This document shows, piece by piece, positions 1-12,458 of a stretch of 64,000 nucleotides of DNA; position 1 is the stretch's first letter, and each line of letters opens with the position of its first letter. Under the pieces are notes generated by a model, which was not told where the DNA came from, did not search any database, and saw nothing but the letters and a program-made list of their open reading frames with translations. The position numbers and the translations under genes were made by a program. Source of the stretch: Zoroaster sp. YZ-2022 (Eukaryota; Echinodermata; Asteroidea; Forcipulatida; Zoroasteridae); assembly GCA_029582265.1 (NCBI GenBank), contig CM055816.1, positions 9,487,877-9,551,876 on the forward strand, given 5' to 3'.

Positions 1-91
1 TGTGTAAAAAAACAGGTTTACCTTTCCTATGGAGAAAAAAACATATTTTAAAAAAATTTTTACTCAAAAAAAAAAAATTTTAAAAATTTAA

Positions 92-92
92 A

Positions 93-168
<76 letters not shown>

Positions 169-189
169 TAATAATAATAATAATAATAA

Positions 190-229
<40 letters not shown>

Positions 230-290
230 TAAATAATAATAATAATAATAATAAAAAAATTTAAAAAAATTTTAAAATAAAATAATAATA
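92..290. repeat. (AAT)n microsatellite
   Basis: Nearly uninterrupted AAT/ATA trinucleotides, with a few AAAT interruptions. It abuts the 3' end of the SINE copy at 300-600 (minus strand) and so is best read as that element's expanded (ATT)n tail. Confidence 0.9.
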
Positions 291-299
291 AAAAATTTT

Positions 300-600
300 T
301 AGTTTTATATAGCGCATTCCACCAAATTGGTGCTAAAGGCCCATTATATTATTACCCTGCTCATCAGGCTCATAAATCATTCCTGAAACCATCCAGCTCC
401 CGAGTATACAGCTCATGCTGCCATTACAGCGCATAAGGGCTAATAAAACCCGAAACCCAAACCCTTTGTCAGGGCCCTTTTCCCCCGGGTGGAAAAAAGG
501 GGAAAAGGACAAGACCATGTTGGGGGGGATTCGAACCAATTTAGACTCAGCCATCAAAAAAACCCCCGATCATAAACCGCTGACTATGGCACCCACCATT
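300..600 (-). mobile_element. tRNA-derived SINE copy, tail at 92-290
   Basis: Read on the minus strand this aligns with the better-preserved copy at 14817-15168. It carries a box-B-like GGTTCGAATCC near 525-537, the block ATTAGCCCTTATGCGCTGTAATGG, here in two parts as ATTAGCCC and GCGCTGTAATGG, and the end TTTGGTGGAATGCGCTATATA before the ATT tail. The part from 440 to 560 is badly degraded, with short runs replacing mixed sequence. Class III retroelements of this type have no protein and depend on a partner LINE. Confidence 0.75.
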
Positions 601-814
601 ATTATTATAAAAGGGGGGAATTTTGAAATGTTTTTAAAAAGAAAAATTTTTTCTCAAATTAGAAGAAGCTGAAAAATACTTTTTTTTTTTTACATCAACA
701 ACTTCCTGCATCAAGTTAATTTCTACCCTAAAAAAACTGAGGTGTTAAAAAACACTGGTTTTTATTTTCCAGGGTTTTTTTGTGGTTGAATATAAACACC
801 AAGGGTTTTTTCAT
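601..814. other. No gene seen
   Basis: AT-rich sequence with homopolymer runs; no reading frame, splice pattern or repeat I can identify. Confidence 0.5.
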
Positions 815-985
815 AAAACCATTTTTAAAAGTTATGGGAAAAAGTTTTTTAGTATAGAGAGTAAATTTGTAGTGTTGGTGTTTCCCTTTTTACTGTATTT
901 TTCCCCAATGAGTGGGTTTCCTCCAAAAAGTTTTTCAGCATATAGCTTTTAAAAGGGGGTTTTCACCTTTTTAAAGAGAAAAGTT
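815..985. mobile_element. Degraded MITE copy, same family as 7731-7925
   Basis: The right half matches 7830-7925 step by step: a GAGTGGGTTTC block, then CTCCAAAAA, then CATATAGCTTTTAA, then a short spacer and CACCTTTTTA. The left half (814-850) is a poor inverted copy. Many differences from the better copy are extensions of neighbouring bases, which points to poor consensus quality as much as to mutation. Confidence 0.6.
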
Positions 986-2879
986 TTTACGATATTGATA
1001 TAAAATAATGAACATTTTATTGCCCCGGTACCCCCGGTTTGACGCCTGGCGATGAAACCCCCCCGCAGGGGGCCAGTTATATCTTTCCCCAGAACCATCT
1101 CAACCCCTAAGGCGCCCTTTCCCCAAATGTGGAATGGTTTAATAAAACACAATTATCATCTCTGCCCTAAAAGGCCCCCATTTATACCCGGGGTGAAGAG
1201 AAGCAAAAGTTCATCTGGGGGAAAAAGCCCATCCCCGGGGGATTCAACCTTCTGAGACCGCCCCAAAAAAGGGCCCGATGAAAAACCCGCTCGACCATGG
1301 AAACCCCCTATTCCCCATGCAAAGCCTCAAATCGTATGGCATAAAAAAAGTGGTTGATCCAAAAGGGGGTTTTATACATATTGAATTTTGTATAATTTTA
1401 ATTGATTTAGTCTGTAGCCTTTTCACTGATGGTGTACAGTCGCGTGTTTATATGTTTTAAGAGAGAGACGAACATATTGTGTAGAGTAATCAGGGCCATC
1501 GACGGATAATCTTTAGGTGGAACCAAATTTCCCTTAAAAAATCGCTGGAGGGGGGGTTCGTAATTTTGATGGGAGAAAATTAAATCTTTTCGGGTACTGA
1601 AAATAAAATTTTTTTCCGGGCTTAGACCTGGAATCATCTTCAACAAACTCAAATCTTGTCATAGTATAAAATTTAAGTCGTGCTTAAAACTCATCATGTC
1701 ACAACTCTTCAAAGATGATGATTTTTGAATTGCATTGTAGGTACATGCGGTAAAAATTTTTTTTTCCCTATTATCATTTTTTTTGTATTCATGTTTTTTT
1801 TTTTTCCCCCCTTGAGCGCCCAGCAGGTGGATATGTGCGGCTAAAATTTTTTTATTATTATTATTAAAACCCTTGCTTTTTGTTTAAAATGTTGGAGTGA
1901 TCCTGATTTCGATTTCGTTTTCGGGGCAACCATAGCCAGAAAGAGTATTTTTTTTAAATTCCAAAGGATTATAAATTTAAACATGATAAAAAAAGTAAAA
2001 ATTTCACGGGGTGCTTATTAAAAGGCCCTATTTCATTAAAAAGTCATATTCAAAGTAGAAATTTTGCCAACATTACAAATGGTTTCCTTTAAAACAAATT
2101 AATCCCCCCTTTTTGTTGCTTTTCATGCCCAAAACGCGGAACGTGATGTCTGGATAACAGATTTTATTTGTTGGTTTTTTAAATTTAAATTTTTTAATTA
2201 TTAAGGGGTAGGCCTATTTAAAAATTTTAATAGTTTTGGCTTTTGTTTAACAGAATTTAGTAAAAAATGGTTTTCATCGGGACTGCAACGTTAAAAAAGA
2301 AAACGGATGAAAAAAATTTTAAAAATTATTTTTTAAGCATTTTTATTGTTAAGGTTTGTTTTAAAAATAAAGAATGAGAGCCAAATGGCGCCCCATCATG
2401 CATTTTTTGATCCCCAAATTAACAAACTTTTGACGAAATTTGAAAATTATTCATTTCAAAGAACGAAGCGAAATAATGATCAAAAAAGGAAAACACGATA
2501 GCAAATTTAATCCCCTTGCCCGACGTAGGGAAGTCAGAAAATCACCAAATTTCTAAAAAGGTTTTGCAAAACAATTTCTATAAAGATCGATCGTCATCTG
2601 CTTATAACACCAATTAATTTTTTATATTAAAATTTTTACTTTTTAATTGAATTAACCAAACTTCCCTTTTTATTATCACAGTATTCAAAGATTTGTAATG
2701 TGACGTGACACCAAAAGGATATAAATTTAATTTTTTGGGTTAAGTTTCGCCAAATTTTTTTGATACCTTTGTTTTTTGAATATTTTTGTTTATTTTTAAA
2801 ATTTTATATAATATAACCCTTTTTAACCATTGTATATTTTCCCCAATTCAGGGCCCCTTTCTTGGAAAAAGTTTTTAAA
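986..2879. other. AT-rich, no gene; one SINE tail fragment
   Basis: No coding region supported. At 1812-1866 a fragment reads GAGCGCCCAGCAGGTGGAT followed by a TTATTATTATTA tail, which is the 3' end of the tRNA-headed SINE on the plus strand. The remainder is A/T-rich with many runs of four or more identical bases. Confidence 0.55.
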
Positions 2880-2945
2880 AAAAATAATAATAATAATAAT
2901 AATAATAAACCATGAATAATAATAATAATAATAATAATAAAAAAT
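2880..2945. repeat. (AAT)n microsatellite
   Basis: Two runs of AAT units separated by AAACCATG. Confidence 0.85.
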
Positions 2946-4098
2946 ATATGTTTATTTTAAAAAACAATAAATAATATAAAACAAGTTCGTACGCACCCTA
3001 TGTTGAGTCGGTTGGTGAAAAAATCCCGGCGTGTAACAAAAAGACAGCGGAAAACCTACGTGTGCCTGATGCTGTGTTCAGAGAATCAAGATAATCCTGG
3101 GTTACGGGTAATTTTTGCAACCATCGGTTTACCTTGCTAGATAAGATTGCCGGAGCCCCGATTGCCGGGGGAGCGCACACAGTTGCAATTGTGGCGTGAT
3201 TTCCCGTACCAGGGGCGTGGGCGGTGCACAATGACGGTCATGAACAAATGCGAAAAATGTCCGGAGAATCGACGTTTTCATGTAGTCCCGATAGCTATTG
3301 GGGGGCATTTGGATAGAGGTCCCGGGCTGGGCCAACTTAAAAAGCCAAAATTTCTTTTTTAATTGCAAACCCGCTTTCAGATATTTTTAAAAAAACCAAA
3401 ATTTTCTTTAAATGAAAAAAAATTTCTTTTTATTTTTTTTTACTTTTTTCCCTTTTTTTTTTTTTTTTTTTTTCTTTTTTTTCTTTCTTCCAAAATATTT
3501 TGATGACGTCATCAAAAATCAGAGCGCCCCTATAGGAGTTTAAAAAGGGGGTTATTTTAATTAAAATTGAACCGAGGGATAAGTTTTTTTGAAGCCAAAA
3601 TAACCTTCAAAACCCCGATCTACCCTTCCGGTCCAAACAGGGAAATTAAATTCAACATTTAATAAAAAATTGATATGTCTTTTTAATTTAAATTGATATT
3701 GTTATTTAAAAAAATGAACACCTTTTCAAAAAATGATTTGAATCATTGAGATAATTTGATTGAACGGGAAATTCACAGAACACCGGGGTTTGTCCCAACA
3801 AACACCAAATTAGTTTAATTTGTTTCCTTAAACGTTTTCTAAACAACCATCCCAAACATTCTAGTTTTTATAACACGTGGCTTTTTTTTTCCAGTTACCG
3901 CTCCAACCCCCCAGCAATTTTTTTTTAAAAAAGTTCTAAACAAACGTTGGGGAGCTGTCCCAACCCCATTATTTTTTTTGACAAAACTAAATGCTATTAG
4001 GAAAACGTTTTTTAAAAAAGAATTAACTACCCAATCCTACCCAAAAATAATCAGGGTGTTGGAAAAAGTTAAAATCCTGAAAAAATGGGGGGTAGCGG
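2946..4098. other. No gene; GC-rich island 3000-3345 and poly-T 3395-3480
   Basis: The block at about 3000-3345 is much richer in G and C than its surroundings, but its overlapping frames on both strands match no family I recognise. It is followed by a long T tract with C and A interruptions, which could be the poly(A) of a minus-strand retroelement, but nothing upstream supports that. Confidence 0.4.
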
Positions 4099-4210
4099 GG
4101 GGCCCGGGTCTCCCTTTTGGGCTAAGGCAAAACCCCCGAACCTCCTGGGGTAGCGGCCTGGGTCTCCCTTTTGGGCAAAGGACAAAACCCTGAAACCCCC
4201 TGGGTTTAAT
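4099..4210. repeat. Two-copy tandem repeat, unit about 58 bp
   Basis: The string GGGTCTCCCTTTTGGGC recurs at about 4106 and 4163, followed in each copy by AAGG..AAAACCC and CCTCCTGGG or CCCCCTGGG. No coding value seen. Confidence 0.7.
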
Positions 4211-6849
4211 TTGGGAGGTTTTAAAACTCTCCCAATCCCCACAAACACAAAAACTAGAGGGTTGGAAAATAAGGGTACTTCTTTCCATAGTGGATACCTC
4301 TACTTCCTTCAAGAGAATTAGCAAAGGGGGATTTGTAAAAAAAACTAAAACCAGGAAAAACTGAGAAACCAGGCTTTTAAATTTTTGCAATAAAGATTTA
4401 GATAAAAAAATTACTGTAAAAAAAACTGTATTTTACACAGATTTTTTTTCTTTTTTCCTTTTTCATGTTTTTTTTATTTAAAAAAACCCGTATCTGTCAA
4501 ATTTTTGTATTTATTTTCACATATTTTTTTTATTTTTCCCATACTTTCATAATTTAAATAGAATTTGGGAAAAACAGTCGAATTATGCAATTTTGTTTTT
4601 ACAGGTTTTAGTAAATGTGCATGTGTTTGGCTTTTATAGCAAAATAATAACAGGTCTGGGAATTATATTTTAAAAAATTTAAAGGTTAAAAAAATAACGG
4701 CAAAAGGCCCCCTGTTGCACACTTTTTGTCAATTTTCAAAAATTTTTTAATGTAGGTTAACATTAAAAGATTGAGGCATTTAAACCAAAAATACCAAAAA
4801 TCACCTTAACATTGCCTGGAAAAAAACAAGTGCCAACTAGAAATTCTCTTCAAGTATTTACTGTAAATCAGGGGTTTTGTTTGCTCAAACCAAGTGTTTT
4901 GTTAAACCCACTTGTGTAACACCGGACCGATCAAAATTTTCTAACCCAAATTAAACTTAATGGTTTTAAAAACCTTCGGCTTTTTTCGTCAGAGGGAAGC
5001 ATTATTTGAATTAGAACGTTTTTTGATAAAAACACTGTAACAAAGACATGTAAATACAAAGAGGTTTGATGGGTAATAAATTTTTATGCAGCCAAGGGAA
5101 AAAAAAAGGAAAAAAAAGGGGAAAAAATTTGTAATAATAAAAAATTTCAAAATAATAATGAATTTAATGTGAATCTTGCTAAACTTAAAAAGAAGAAATT
5201 GGGGGCCAAAACACCACCCCTTTTGGGAAAAATGATCCACTCAAAAAATTTTCCGCTTTAAAACTCCCCGGGTTTCCCCGGGGGGAAACCCCTGTTTTTC
5301 CAAAGGGAAGGGATTCCCTTTTCTCAAAAAAAGAGCGATGCATCCCATTCAAATAAAACTGGGTTTGTTAACCCCCAAGGGGTCTCGGGCAAATTCGTTT
5401 TTGATGCACTCATTTTTCCCAAAAGACAGAGTCCTTTTAAAAGGGGGGGAAATTCAAAATCTCAAACCTCACGTTAAAAAGGGTAAAAAGCCATTGTATT
5501 TTATAAACCTTCCAGTGCGAAATTTTTTAACACCAAAAACACCTGACGTAAAATTTAAATTACTGGAATAAAATACGTAAAAAATTATTTATTTTTTAAA
5601 AAAAGATAATAAATAGTGGGCTGTTAAATCCTGAAGTTAACAATAATCTTTAAAATTTTTTGGACCACTTTGTGAACTCCTAAGGATTGGTTCGTCTTCA
5701 CAAACTCAGTTTGGTTGCCACCTTGGCGTTGATGCGGTCTGAATTGGGGACGAGATCAGGGCCTCATTGAAACTTCTTCAAAACAAACGTTCCGCTTCAC
5801 AAAGATTGCCGCCAATGTGCCGTGTTGTACAATTTTGAACAGAGAAATTCCGGTACCCCCGGCCCGTTTTCCGAGTCCCCTACGAGCACGCTTGGGGTGA
5901 AAAGAGGGTTTCAAACCCGAAAAGTTACGTTAAAGGGGAAACTTGTTTAGACTAACAACATTCCCGCTTTTAATCCTTAGTGCTTTATGCGCGTCCCGGC
6001 AACCCCCCAAGCCAATGGTGGCCCAAAAATGAGGGAAAAAAGAAAATTTTAAGGCGTTCACAACCCGTGTCCCAAGCATTAAAAATTATCCACAGTTAAA
6101 ATATTTCCAAACAACCCCAAATCATTGTTTATCCATTAAAAATAAAACCAAAATGTCCCGTTTTTTATCCGGTAGATATGGGTCTGTACATTTTTTCGGG
6201 GGGTTTTAATTTTTGAACTGATGAATTCAACAAAGGCGGAATTTCCAATTTTAGAACAAAAAAATTTTTAGAAGAAAACTATATTTGAACCAATGGAGTT
6301 TCAGTTTCCCGGGAAAAAACAAAAAAAGATTTTCCCAAAAAGAGATTGGTAAGTACCAAAATCAAAAAAAAACTGTAAATTAATCCTCTTAAGGGTTTTA
6401 ATTCCCTTTCCATGGCCTGAATTGGCCGAACTTGTAAAGAAATTGGGTGGGGACTTTACCGGGAGAAACAAGGAACCCAAAGAAGTGCGAATTTAGGATT
6501 TTTTCAACACCACATAATTGTTTCCACTTTATTCAAAATGGTAAATTGTTATGTAAAAATTTGTAGGGGTTAAAGATGTTTACCTTTAATTAAAGATATG
6601 AATTATCCCAAAACCACCCCCATTATTTTATTTAAACAAACGGAACCCGATGATTTGATTGATATATTAGGTCCTGATAAATTTTAAACACCCTTTTAAA
6701 TTAGGCCGTCCCATTTAGGGGTCAACCAAACTTTTTGGAAGAAAAATTTTACATTTACTTCTTACTTTACAGGAGTAAAATAGTATAAGCAAAAAAGTGG
6801 TTTTTGGTTGTTATAAGAAGGGGGGAAGAAGGAAGAAGAAGGAAAAAAG
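4211..6849. other. No gene seen
   Basis: Long AT-rich stretch full of homopolymer runs. Short open frames on both strands lack family resemblance and splice context. Probably intergenic repeat debris with low consensus accuracy. Confidence 0.5.
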
Positions 6850-7030
6850 GAAGAAGAAAAAAATAATTAAAGCGCCTTACCCAAACTGGGTGCCAACCAT
6901 TTAAATTTTTACCCCCTGCTCATGGGCAAAATCATTCCAACAATTAGCCCCTGAAAATAATTCCCCATTACAGGCATAAGGCTAATCAAACCAACCCAAT
7001 TTTCCCCCAAAGGACCCATTTACTTGTAAA
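6850..7030 (-). mobile_element. Degraded SINE copy
   Basis: The minus strand carries GGTGCC...GGTAAGGCGC, the inner blocks matching 15000-15110, and a purine-rich simple tail at 6822-6868 (GAAGAAGG units). It belongs to the same family as 14817-15168 but has many run-type differences. Confidence 0.6.
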
Positions 7031-7412
7031 AAGCAATTAGGTTTAAATGGGTTTTCTCAAACCAAAACCATTGTCGGGTTGGGTTGAACCAATTCTACGA
7101 TGCATCGAAACAAAGAAAAAAGTCGAATGGCCCCACAAATTAAAGGTTTCTTTTCAAAAACAAAATGAAAAGAACCAAACCCCCAAATTCATAATGAAAA
7201 AGATAGCAAAATTGGGGGGGGGAAAAGAGGGGAAAAGGTACAAAAAGAAGTTTGGGGATGGCTGGGGCAAAAAGAAAATTTTTAAGTAAAGGGTGTTTTA
7301 AGGATTTTTCAAATTTTGAGTTTTTTCTTTGGGTTTTTGATGAAAATTTTCAGGGGACAAAGGAATTTTTCAAATTGGGTTTGAGGAATCAAAAAAGTTC
7401 AAAATGTCATTT

Positions 7413-7716
7413 TTGGTGAGATGTGTCGAGCGGTCATTGAAAATTTGGGTTCGAAGGGCGAACCGTGTTTTTGTCCTTGAGCAAGACCTTAAACCCTAAT
7501 TGTTTCCCACCCGGGGGGAAATGGGGCCGGGGGCAAAGTTTGGTTGATTAGCCCCATATGCGCTGTAGGCAGCATGACTGTATACTCCCAGGGAGCGAGA
7601 TTGGGTTTTAAATGATTTTTTGAGCCTTATGAGCAGGGAAAATATAAGCGCCTTGAGCACCAGTTTGGTGGATACGTGCGCTATATAAGTCCACATTATT
7701 ATTATTATTATTATGT
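7413..7716 (+). mobile_element. tRNA-headed SINE copy
   Basis: The head around 7418-7465 keeps TCGAGCGGTC (box A region) and GGGTTCGAAG (box B). Then come CTTGAGCAAGACCTTAA, GTTGATTAGCCCCATATGCG, ACTCCCAGGGAGCGAGATTG and GGTGGATACGTGCGCTATAT, ending in (ATT)n at 7694-7714. Same order and spacing as 14817-15168. Confidence 0.8.
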
Positions 7717-7730
7717 TGTGTGTACTCTCC

Positions 7731-7925
7731 TTAAGTAAAGAGTAAAAACCACTCTCTCAAAGAGCTATATGGCGGACAAGTCTTTTGGAGTGGATAAAGG
7801 TAAAATTGGCAGTGTATAAAGTGAATTGGTAGCCTTTTACTATATTTTCTAATCGAGTGGGTTTCACTCCAAAAAAGACCTGTCCGCCATATAGCTTTTA
7901 AGAGTGGTTCCACTTTTTATTAAGA
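7731..7925. mobile_element. Palindromic MITE, about 195 bp
   Basis: Inverted arms of about 50 bp: ACCACTCT..AGCTATATGGCGGACA at 7748-7779 pairs with TGTCCGCCATATAGCT..AGAGTGGT at 7881-7908, with CTTTTGGAGTG / CACTCCAAAA further in. It has no coding capacity, which fits a non-autonomous DNA transposon. A degraded second copy lies at 815-985. Confidence 0.75.
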
Positions 7926-8049
7926 GGTATACAAAAGCCAATGGAGATTGGCAGTGTCTTTTAATTAAAGTAAAGCTTTGTAACAAACAACCTGGAAATA
8001 ATCGGGTAGCTTTGCATGGTGAAGAGGATAAGTAAACATTTTTAAAGAT

Positions 8050-8645
8050 TTCAAACACTTCCCTTACAAAATGTCCCATGGGTTTCCCATGGGAATAAAT
8101 GGGAAAATGTGGGGTTTGATGGGGGGTTTTCCCCATGGGAATGAATGGGAAAATATGGGGGTTTTATGGGGTTTCCATGGAATGAATGGGAAAATATGGG
8201 TTTGATGGGGTTTCCATGGAATGAATGGGAAAATATGGGGTTTGATGGGGTTGTCACGGTGCTCCATAAAAACACCACGTGGACCATGTGAACACCATGG
8301 TCATCAATGGAGATTCCACGGTAATTATGTGACCACCATGGGTTTACCATGGGTCCCAAGAAACACTCATGGTCAACACCATAGATATCATGGTTCTCAA
8401 GAAACACCATGGTAACACCATGGAAACACCATGGTAACACCATGGGGAGTTTTAGACCCTCATGGGGACAATTTCAACCCCATAGAAACACCATGGGTCT
8501 CAAAAAAAACATAGATCCCCATGGTGACAATTTGAACACCATCAAGTATCATGGGGTCTCAAGAAATGCAATGGGAACAAATGGGGCTTTTGAGACCCCA
8601 TGGTGACAACAGCATGGGGTCTCAGAAACGCCATATGAACACGCT
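8050..8645. repeat. CCATGG/ATGGG-rich degenerate tandem array
   Basis: From 8070 to 8250 a unit of about 50 bp built from GAATGGGAAAATATGGG, TTTGATGGGG and TTTCCATGGAAT repeats at least four times. From 8270 to 8640 it grades into looser units of ACACCATGG with CTCAAGAAA. All frames give low-complexity repeat peptides on both strands, so open frames here are a by-product of the repeat and not genes. Confidence 0.8.
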
Positions 8646-10604
8646 ATGAGCTCTTTGAGACTTCCATGGCGATAACTTCAACACTTGTACTCACTTTTTT
8701 CCACATGTTTAGCCTAAAACATGTTTACAATTGTGCTTTTCTGTGATGTGTGTTTGAATGATAAGTATTGTGAACAGGTGTCAAAAAGCTAAGCACGTGT
8801 ATCTTTGTGACATGTACTGAGGATGGCCGTTTAGCATTTAAACGCATTCCTAAACGCGTTTATTTTGCGTGTGTTTAAATTCTAAACACCATTTTTACAG
8901 TGTAATTACGGTGAAACCATTTGAGATTCTCAATTAATACAGCTGTACAGTTTCAATGGGTTGTCTGCTGGCAAGGGTGGGGGGTGGCCTTACTTTGAAC
9001 GCTGCATACCGGGTCAATGGTTCACCCCAGGTTGAATTTTTTTTTATCATGTTATCAGGCACTGTATCAATAGAGAACTTATGCAAAGTGGCTGAATTTG
9101 AGTTTTCCATGACGTAATAAACAACAATTGTTTACAAACACACTAAATGGTTTAGAGCGATGTCCCACCGCAGGGTTTAATGTAGTAATTAGTTATGAAT
9201 TAGTGAAAAGAACTGGAGGTTACAAAAGTTGAGTTGTAACCTCTAGCCCATGGCAACCAGTGAACGTTGTCTAAACGCGCCAATGCTGTTGTTACAACAT
9301 GAATACATACGTGTTACAGAAGTGTTACAGATAGAAGACCAATTAATTTTGGAGTGTTGTCAAGTTAATGAACGTTAAGTGTTGGTTTGATTTAATAACC
9401 GGATCAAAGTTGTGTTTTATTATGCAATTTTTTAAATTAATATTTTGAAGAGAACAGTTATAAATTTTAGTCGATCAACGGTAAACAAACATATGTGACC
9501 GGCTCCACAAAATGGGTATTATGGGACAAAATTTTAAAATTGAGTTCATACATACTGAATTGGTTACATTATAACTTTAATTTGGTGTAGGTTTTGAACC
9601 CCGTGGCATTTTGTATTCTGGAGATATACTGATTTGGATATTCATATTGTACAAATTAACGGAAGTGCCTTCAGAGATACAGCCCTTTAAACACAGCAAG
9701 TGGAAAAAGAAATGAGCTAGAAGAAACTCTCTTGAATGCCCATAGCAACAGTTATGTTCCTTTTGAGCTCCTTTAGGAATGCTTTGCAATATAAATTTGA
9801 ATTATCAAGCATCTTGAGTATTTTTCAAATATTTTGCTAATTTGCATAATGTGTAAAATTGAAACTGTTGTTTTTCATCTTTACTCATCAATAATAATAT
9901 TTCTGTAAATAAATTATGAAAGTATTGATATAATAGAAGCAATAAACCAACAACAACAAAATCACGTTGTGAATTTTGTTTTCACCCTCTCACATAGAAC
10001 AGCCCTTTACGGGTAAAGCATAGCGTCCCTTACCCCTTTTTCGCAGAGCAGGTCACATATACCGAACAAAATAACACGTCATCATGGGTCTATTATTTGA
10101 GCAGATCATTGTCGACTTGAAAATAGATTGTCTCGCTGTCACGACGATGACAAACAACCGCGTAATTTGTCACGGTTGGTTCGCAGTTGATAAGGCAATT
10201 AAAATCATCTATTCAAGCGATGCAGTATCCACAACCCGGTTAACAGATTTCCGCATACCGGTGGGATACAATGTGAACCGTACAGGACCGTAGTTCAAAA
10301 TTGCAATGCCCTGTCCCATTGGTCATGGGATTCGCCGTTTGATAAGCTCGTTAAATTACTTTTTTCCTGAGGATTAGATAAAAATGCTAATTCACGTCAA
10401 CGATGAATGTACATCACCTATGGTAATTAACCAATTTTAGAATATAAGGCTTGTGGTAGCATCATATTAGCAATCTCTCATAGCAGATATAATAATTGTT
10501 GGTTCTATATGAGAAGAACCGGTGGTAGGAAACTCTACGTTTCGATCTGCCTATTCTGATCGTCTTCAGGAGAATGCAAAGCTTCAAATCCTTTTAACAG
10601 TAAA
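8646..10604. other. No gene seen; intergenic
   Basis: Sequence of ordinary quality with no reading frame above about 70 codons and no recognisable domain. The 69-codon frame at 10084-10293 starts after a TCATC context but resembles nothing I know and has no splice partners. Confidence 0.45.
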
Positions 10605-11051
10605 ATATGATATAAAACACAATAAAGGAGGCCACTTTCCTACCGTCACGTTAGCAGTTTTTCTAATGGTTGTAATTTTTTTTTAATATCTGAAACCACC
10701 CAAAAAGAATTTCAACATTTGAATAGACATGCATGCTTATCCTAAAGATAATTTGAGTTGATTATTACTATTATTTTATCATTCCTAAATTTCCATCAAC
10801 AAATGGACGGAAAAAGTGAACTAACTTTTCCGTCAAATTTTATAGAAATTTGAGGGTGAAAAAATAAATAACTAAATTAAAAAAAAACATAAATCAACTC
10901 AAATTAGTTCTAGTATAAGCCTGCATGTCCATTCACATGTTGAAACACTTTTTGGTCGGTTTCAGGTACTTAAAAATAAATAACAACCATTGGAAAAACT
11001 GCTAACGTGACGGATGCAAAGTGGCTCTCTTTATTGTGTTTTGTGTCATAT
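10605..11051. mobile_element. Long palindrome, 447 bp, MITE-like
   Basis: The left arm from 10605 (ATATGATATAAAACACAATA) is the reverse complement, with scattered mismatches, of the right arm ending at 11051. Internal matching blocks include CCGTCACGTTAGCAGTTTTT at 10643 versus its complement at 10989-11010, AATTTGAGTTGATT versus AATCAACTCAAATT, and a central stem GACGGAAAAAGT / AACTTTTCCGTC at 10808-10835. The whole unit can fold into one hairpin. No coding frame. Confidence 0.8.
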
Positions 11052-11114
11052 ATCGATCGTGTTTTGGTTCTCAATGGAACATTGCTAATTTCCTTTGACA
11101 AAGTAAAACAATAT

Positions 11115-11235
11115 ATATAGGTTAGTGAAATTCGAGTGTCTGTGAAAAAAAAAAACACAAAGGCGACTCCTGGCGGGATTCGAACCCACAACCTCCTGCC
11201 CACTAGTGCAGACCACCTCTCGACCACCGAATAAA
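11115..11235 (-). mobile_element. tRNA-like SINE head (family B)
   Basis: The minus strand reads a tRNA-like block with TCGGTGGTCGAGAGGTGG (box A) and TTGTGGGTTCGAATCCCGCC (box B), followed by GTGTTTTTTTTTTTCACAGA. It matches the copy at 35538-35756. The lack of a closed acceptor stem and the conserved flanking tail argue for a SINE and not a tRNA gene. Confidence 0.7.
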
Positions 11236-11958
11236 AATACTTCGAAATGAGATATTTCACAGAATGGTTTAACAGTAAAAAGAAAAAAAAAGAAAAAATA
11301 ATAATAATAATACATACATCTCGTTTTGACGGGACCCACCATAAATTCAGTTCGGTTCTTACTAATAACTGTAAAACCATGTTTTTCAGAATTATTTTGA
11401 GAAATGTTAATCTATTTTTTCTTAACTTCCTTGGTAAAAAAAAAGTAATTGCCCGGCCAAAAAATTCCTGGAGACTGTCGTCAAAACATCGATGGTACAT
11501 CTTTACTGCAGGCCTCCCAGCGAAACCTATAAAACCGATAAAAACATTTCAAAATGGGAACCTTTATGCCCCCCCAAAAAACCCATATTAACCTATAAAA
11601 ACCTATATTTTTAATCTCCTGCAACACATTTTCAACATCCTCATAAAATCCTCATGGTTTTGAAGAAAAATTACCTCCTAAGTACAAAGAGATGAAGCCA
11701 AAACAGTAGCCAAACTGTAACATGTGTACCGTTTAGATTTTCTGCCAGACAGTATGGCGTAAAGAGTATTCCAACAGCTATTCAACAGCTTTTTCCACGT
11801 ACTGTATCTCTTGGAACTCCTTGCCTGTCATGTTTCTCCATCCTACAATCGACAGTTTTAAGAGGAATATCAATTCTACCTTCAGTCCCCTGAGCTATTT
11901 TCATCTTTTATGTTTCTTCTTGTAGTATCAAGATGGCTTTTGCCCTTTTGGGGGGGAA
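11236..11958. other. No gene seen, ends at scaffold gap
   Basis: AT-rich, with an A-rich tract at 11278-11310. Nothing recognisable. Confidence 0.45.
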
Positions 11959-12458
11959 NNNNNNNNNNNNNNNNNNNNNNNNNNNNNNNNNNNNNNNNNN
12001 NNNNNNNNNNNNNNNNNNNNNNNNNNNNNNNNNNNNNNNNNNNNNNNNNNNNNNNNNNNNNNNNNNNNNNNNNNNNNNNNNNNNNNNNNNNNNNNNNNNN
12101 NNNNNNNNNNNNNNNNNNNNNNNNNNNNNNNNNNNNNNNNNNNNNNNNNNNNNNNNNNNNNNNNNNNNNNNNNNNNNNNNNNNNNNNNNNNNNNNNNNNN
12201 NNNNNNNNNNNNNNNNNNNNNNNNNNNNNNNNNNNNNNNNNNNNNNNNNNNNNNNNNNNNNNNNNNNNNNNNNNNNNNNNNNNNNNNNNNNNNNNNNNNN
12301 NNNNNNNNNNNNNNNNNNNNNNNNNNNNNNNNNNNNNNNNNNNNNNNNNNNNNNNNNNNNNNNNNNNNNNNNNNNNNNNNNNNNNNNNNNNNNNNNNNNN
12401 NNNNNNNNNNNNNNNNNNNNNNNNNNNNNNNNNNNNNNNNNNNNNNNNNNNNNNNNNN
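11959..12458. other. Scaffold gap, exactly 500 N
   Basis: A run of 500 N, the same length as the two other gaps, so it is a placeholder of unknown true size. The 3' untranslated part of the minus-strand split gene may lie in or beyond it. Confidence 0.98.

Noticed and set aside
8051..8443. 130-codon minus-strand protein
   Set aside because: The peptide is a translation of the tandem array and several other frames are equally open.
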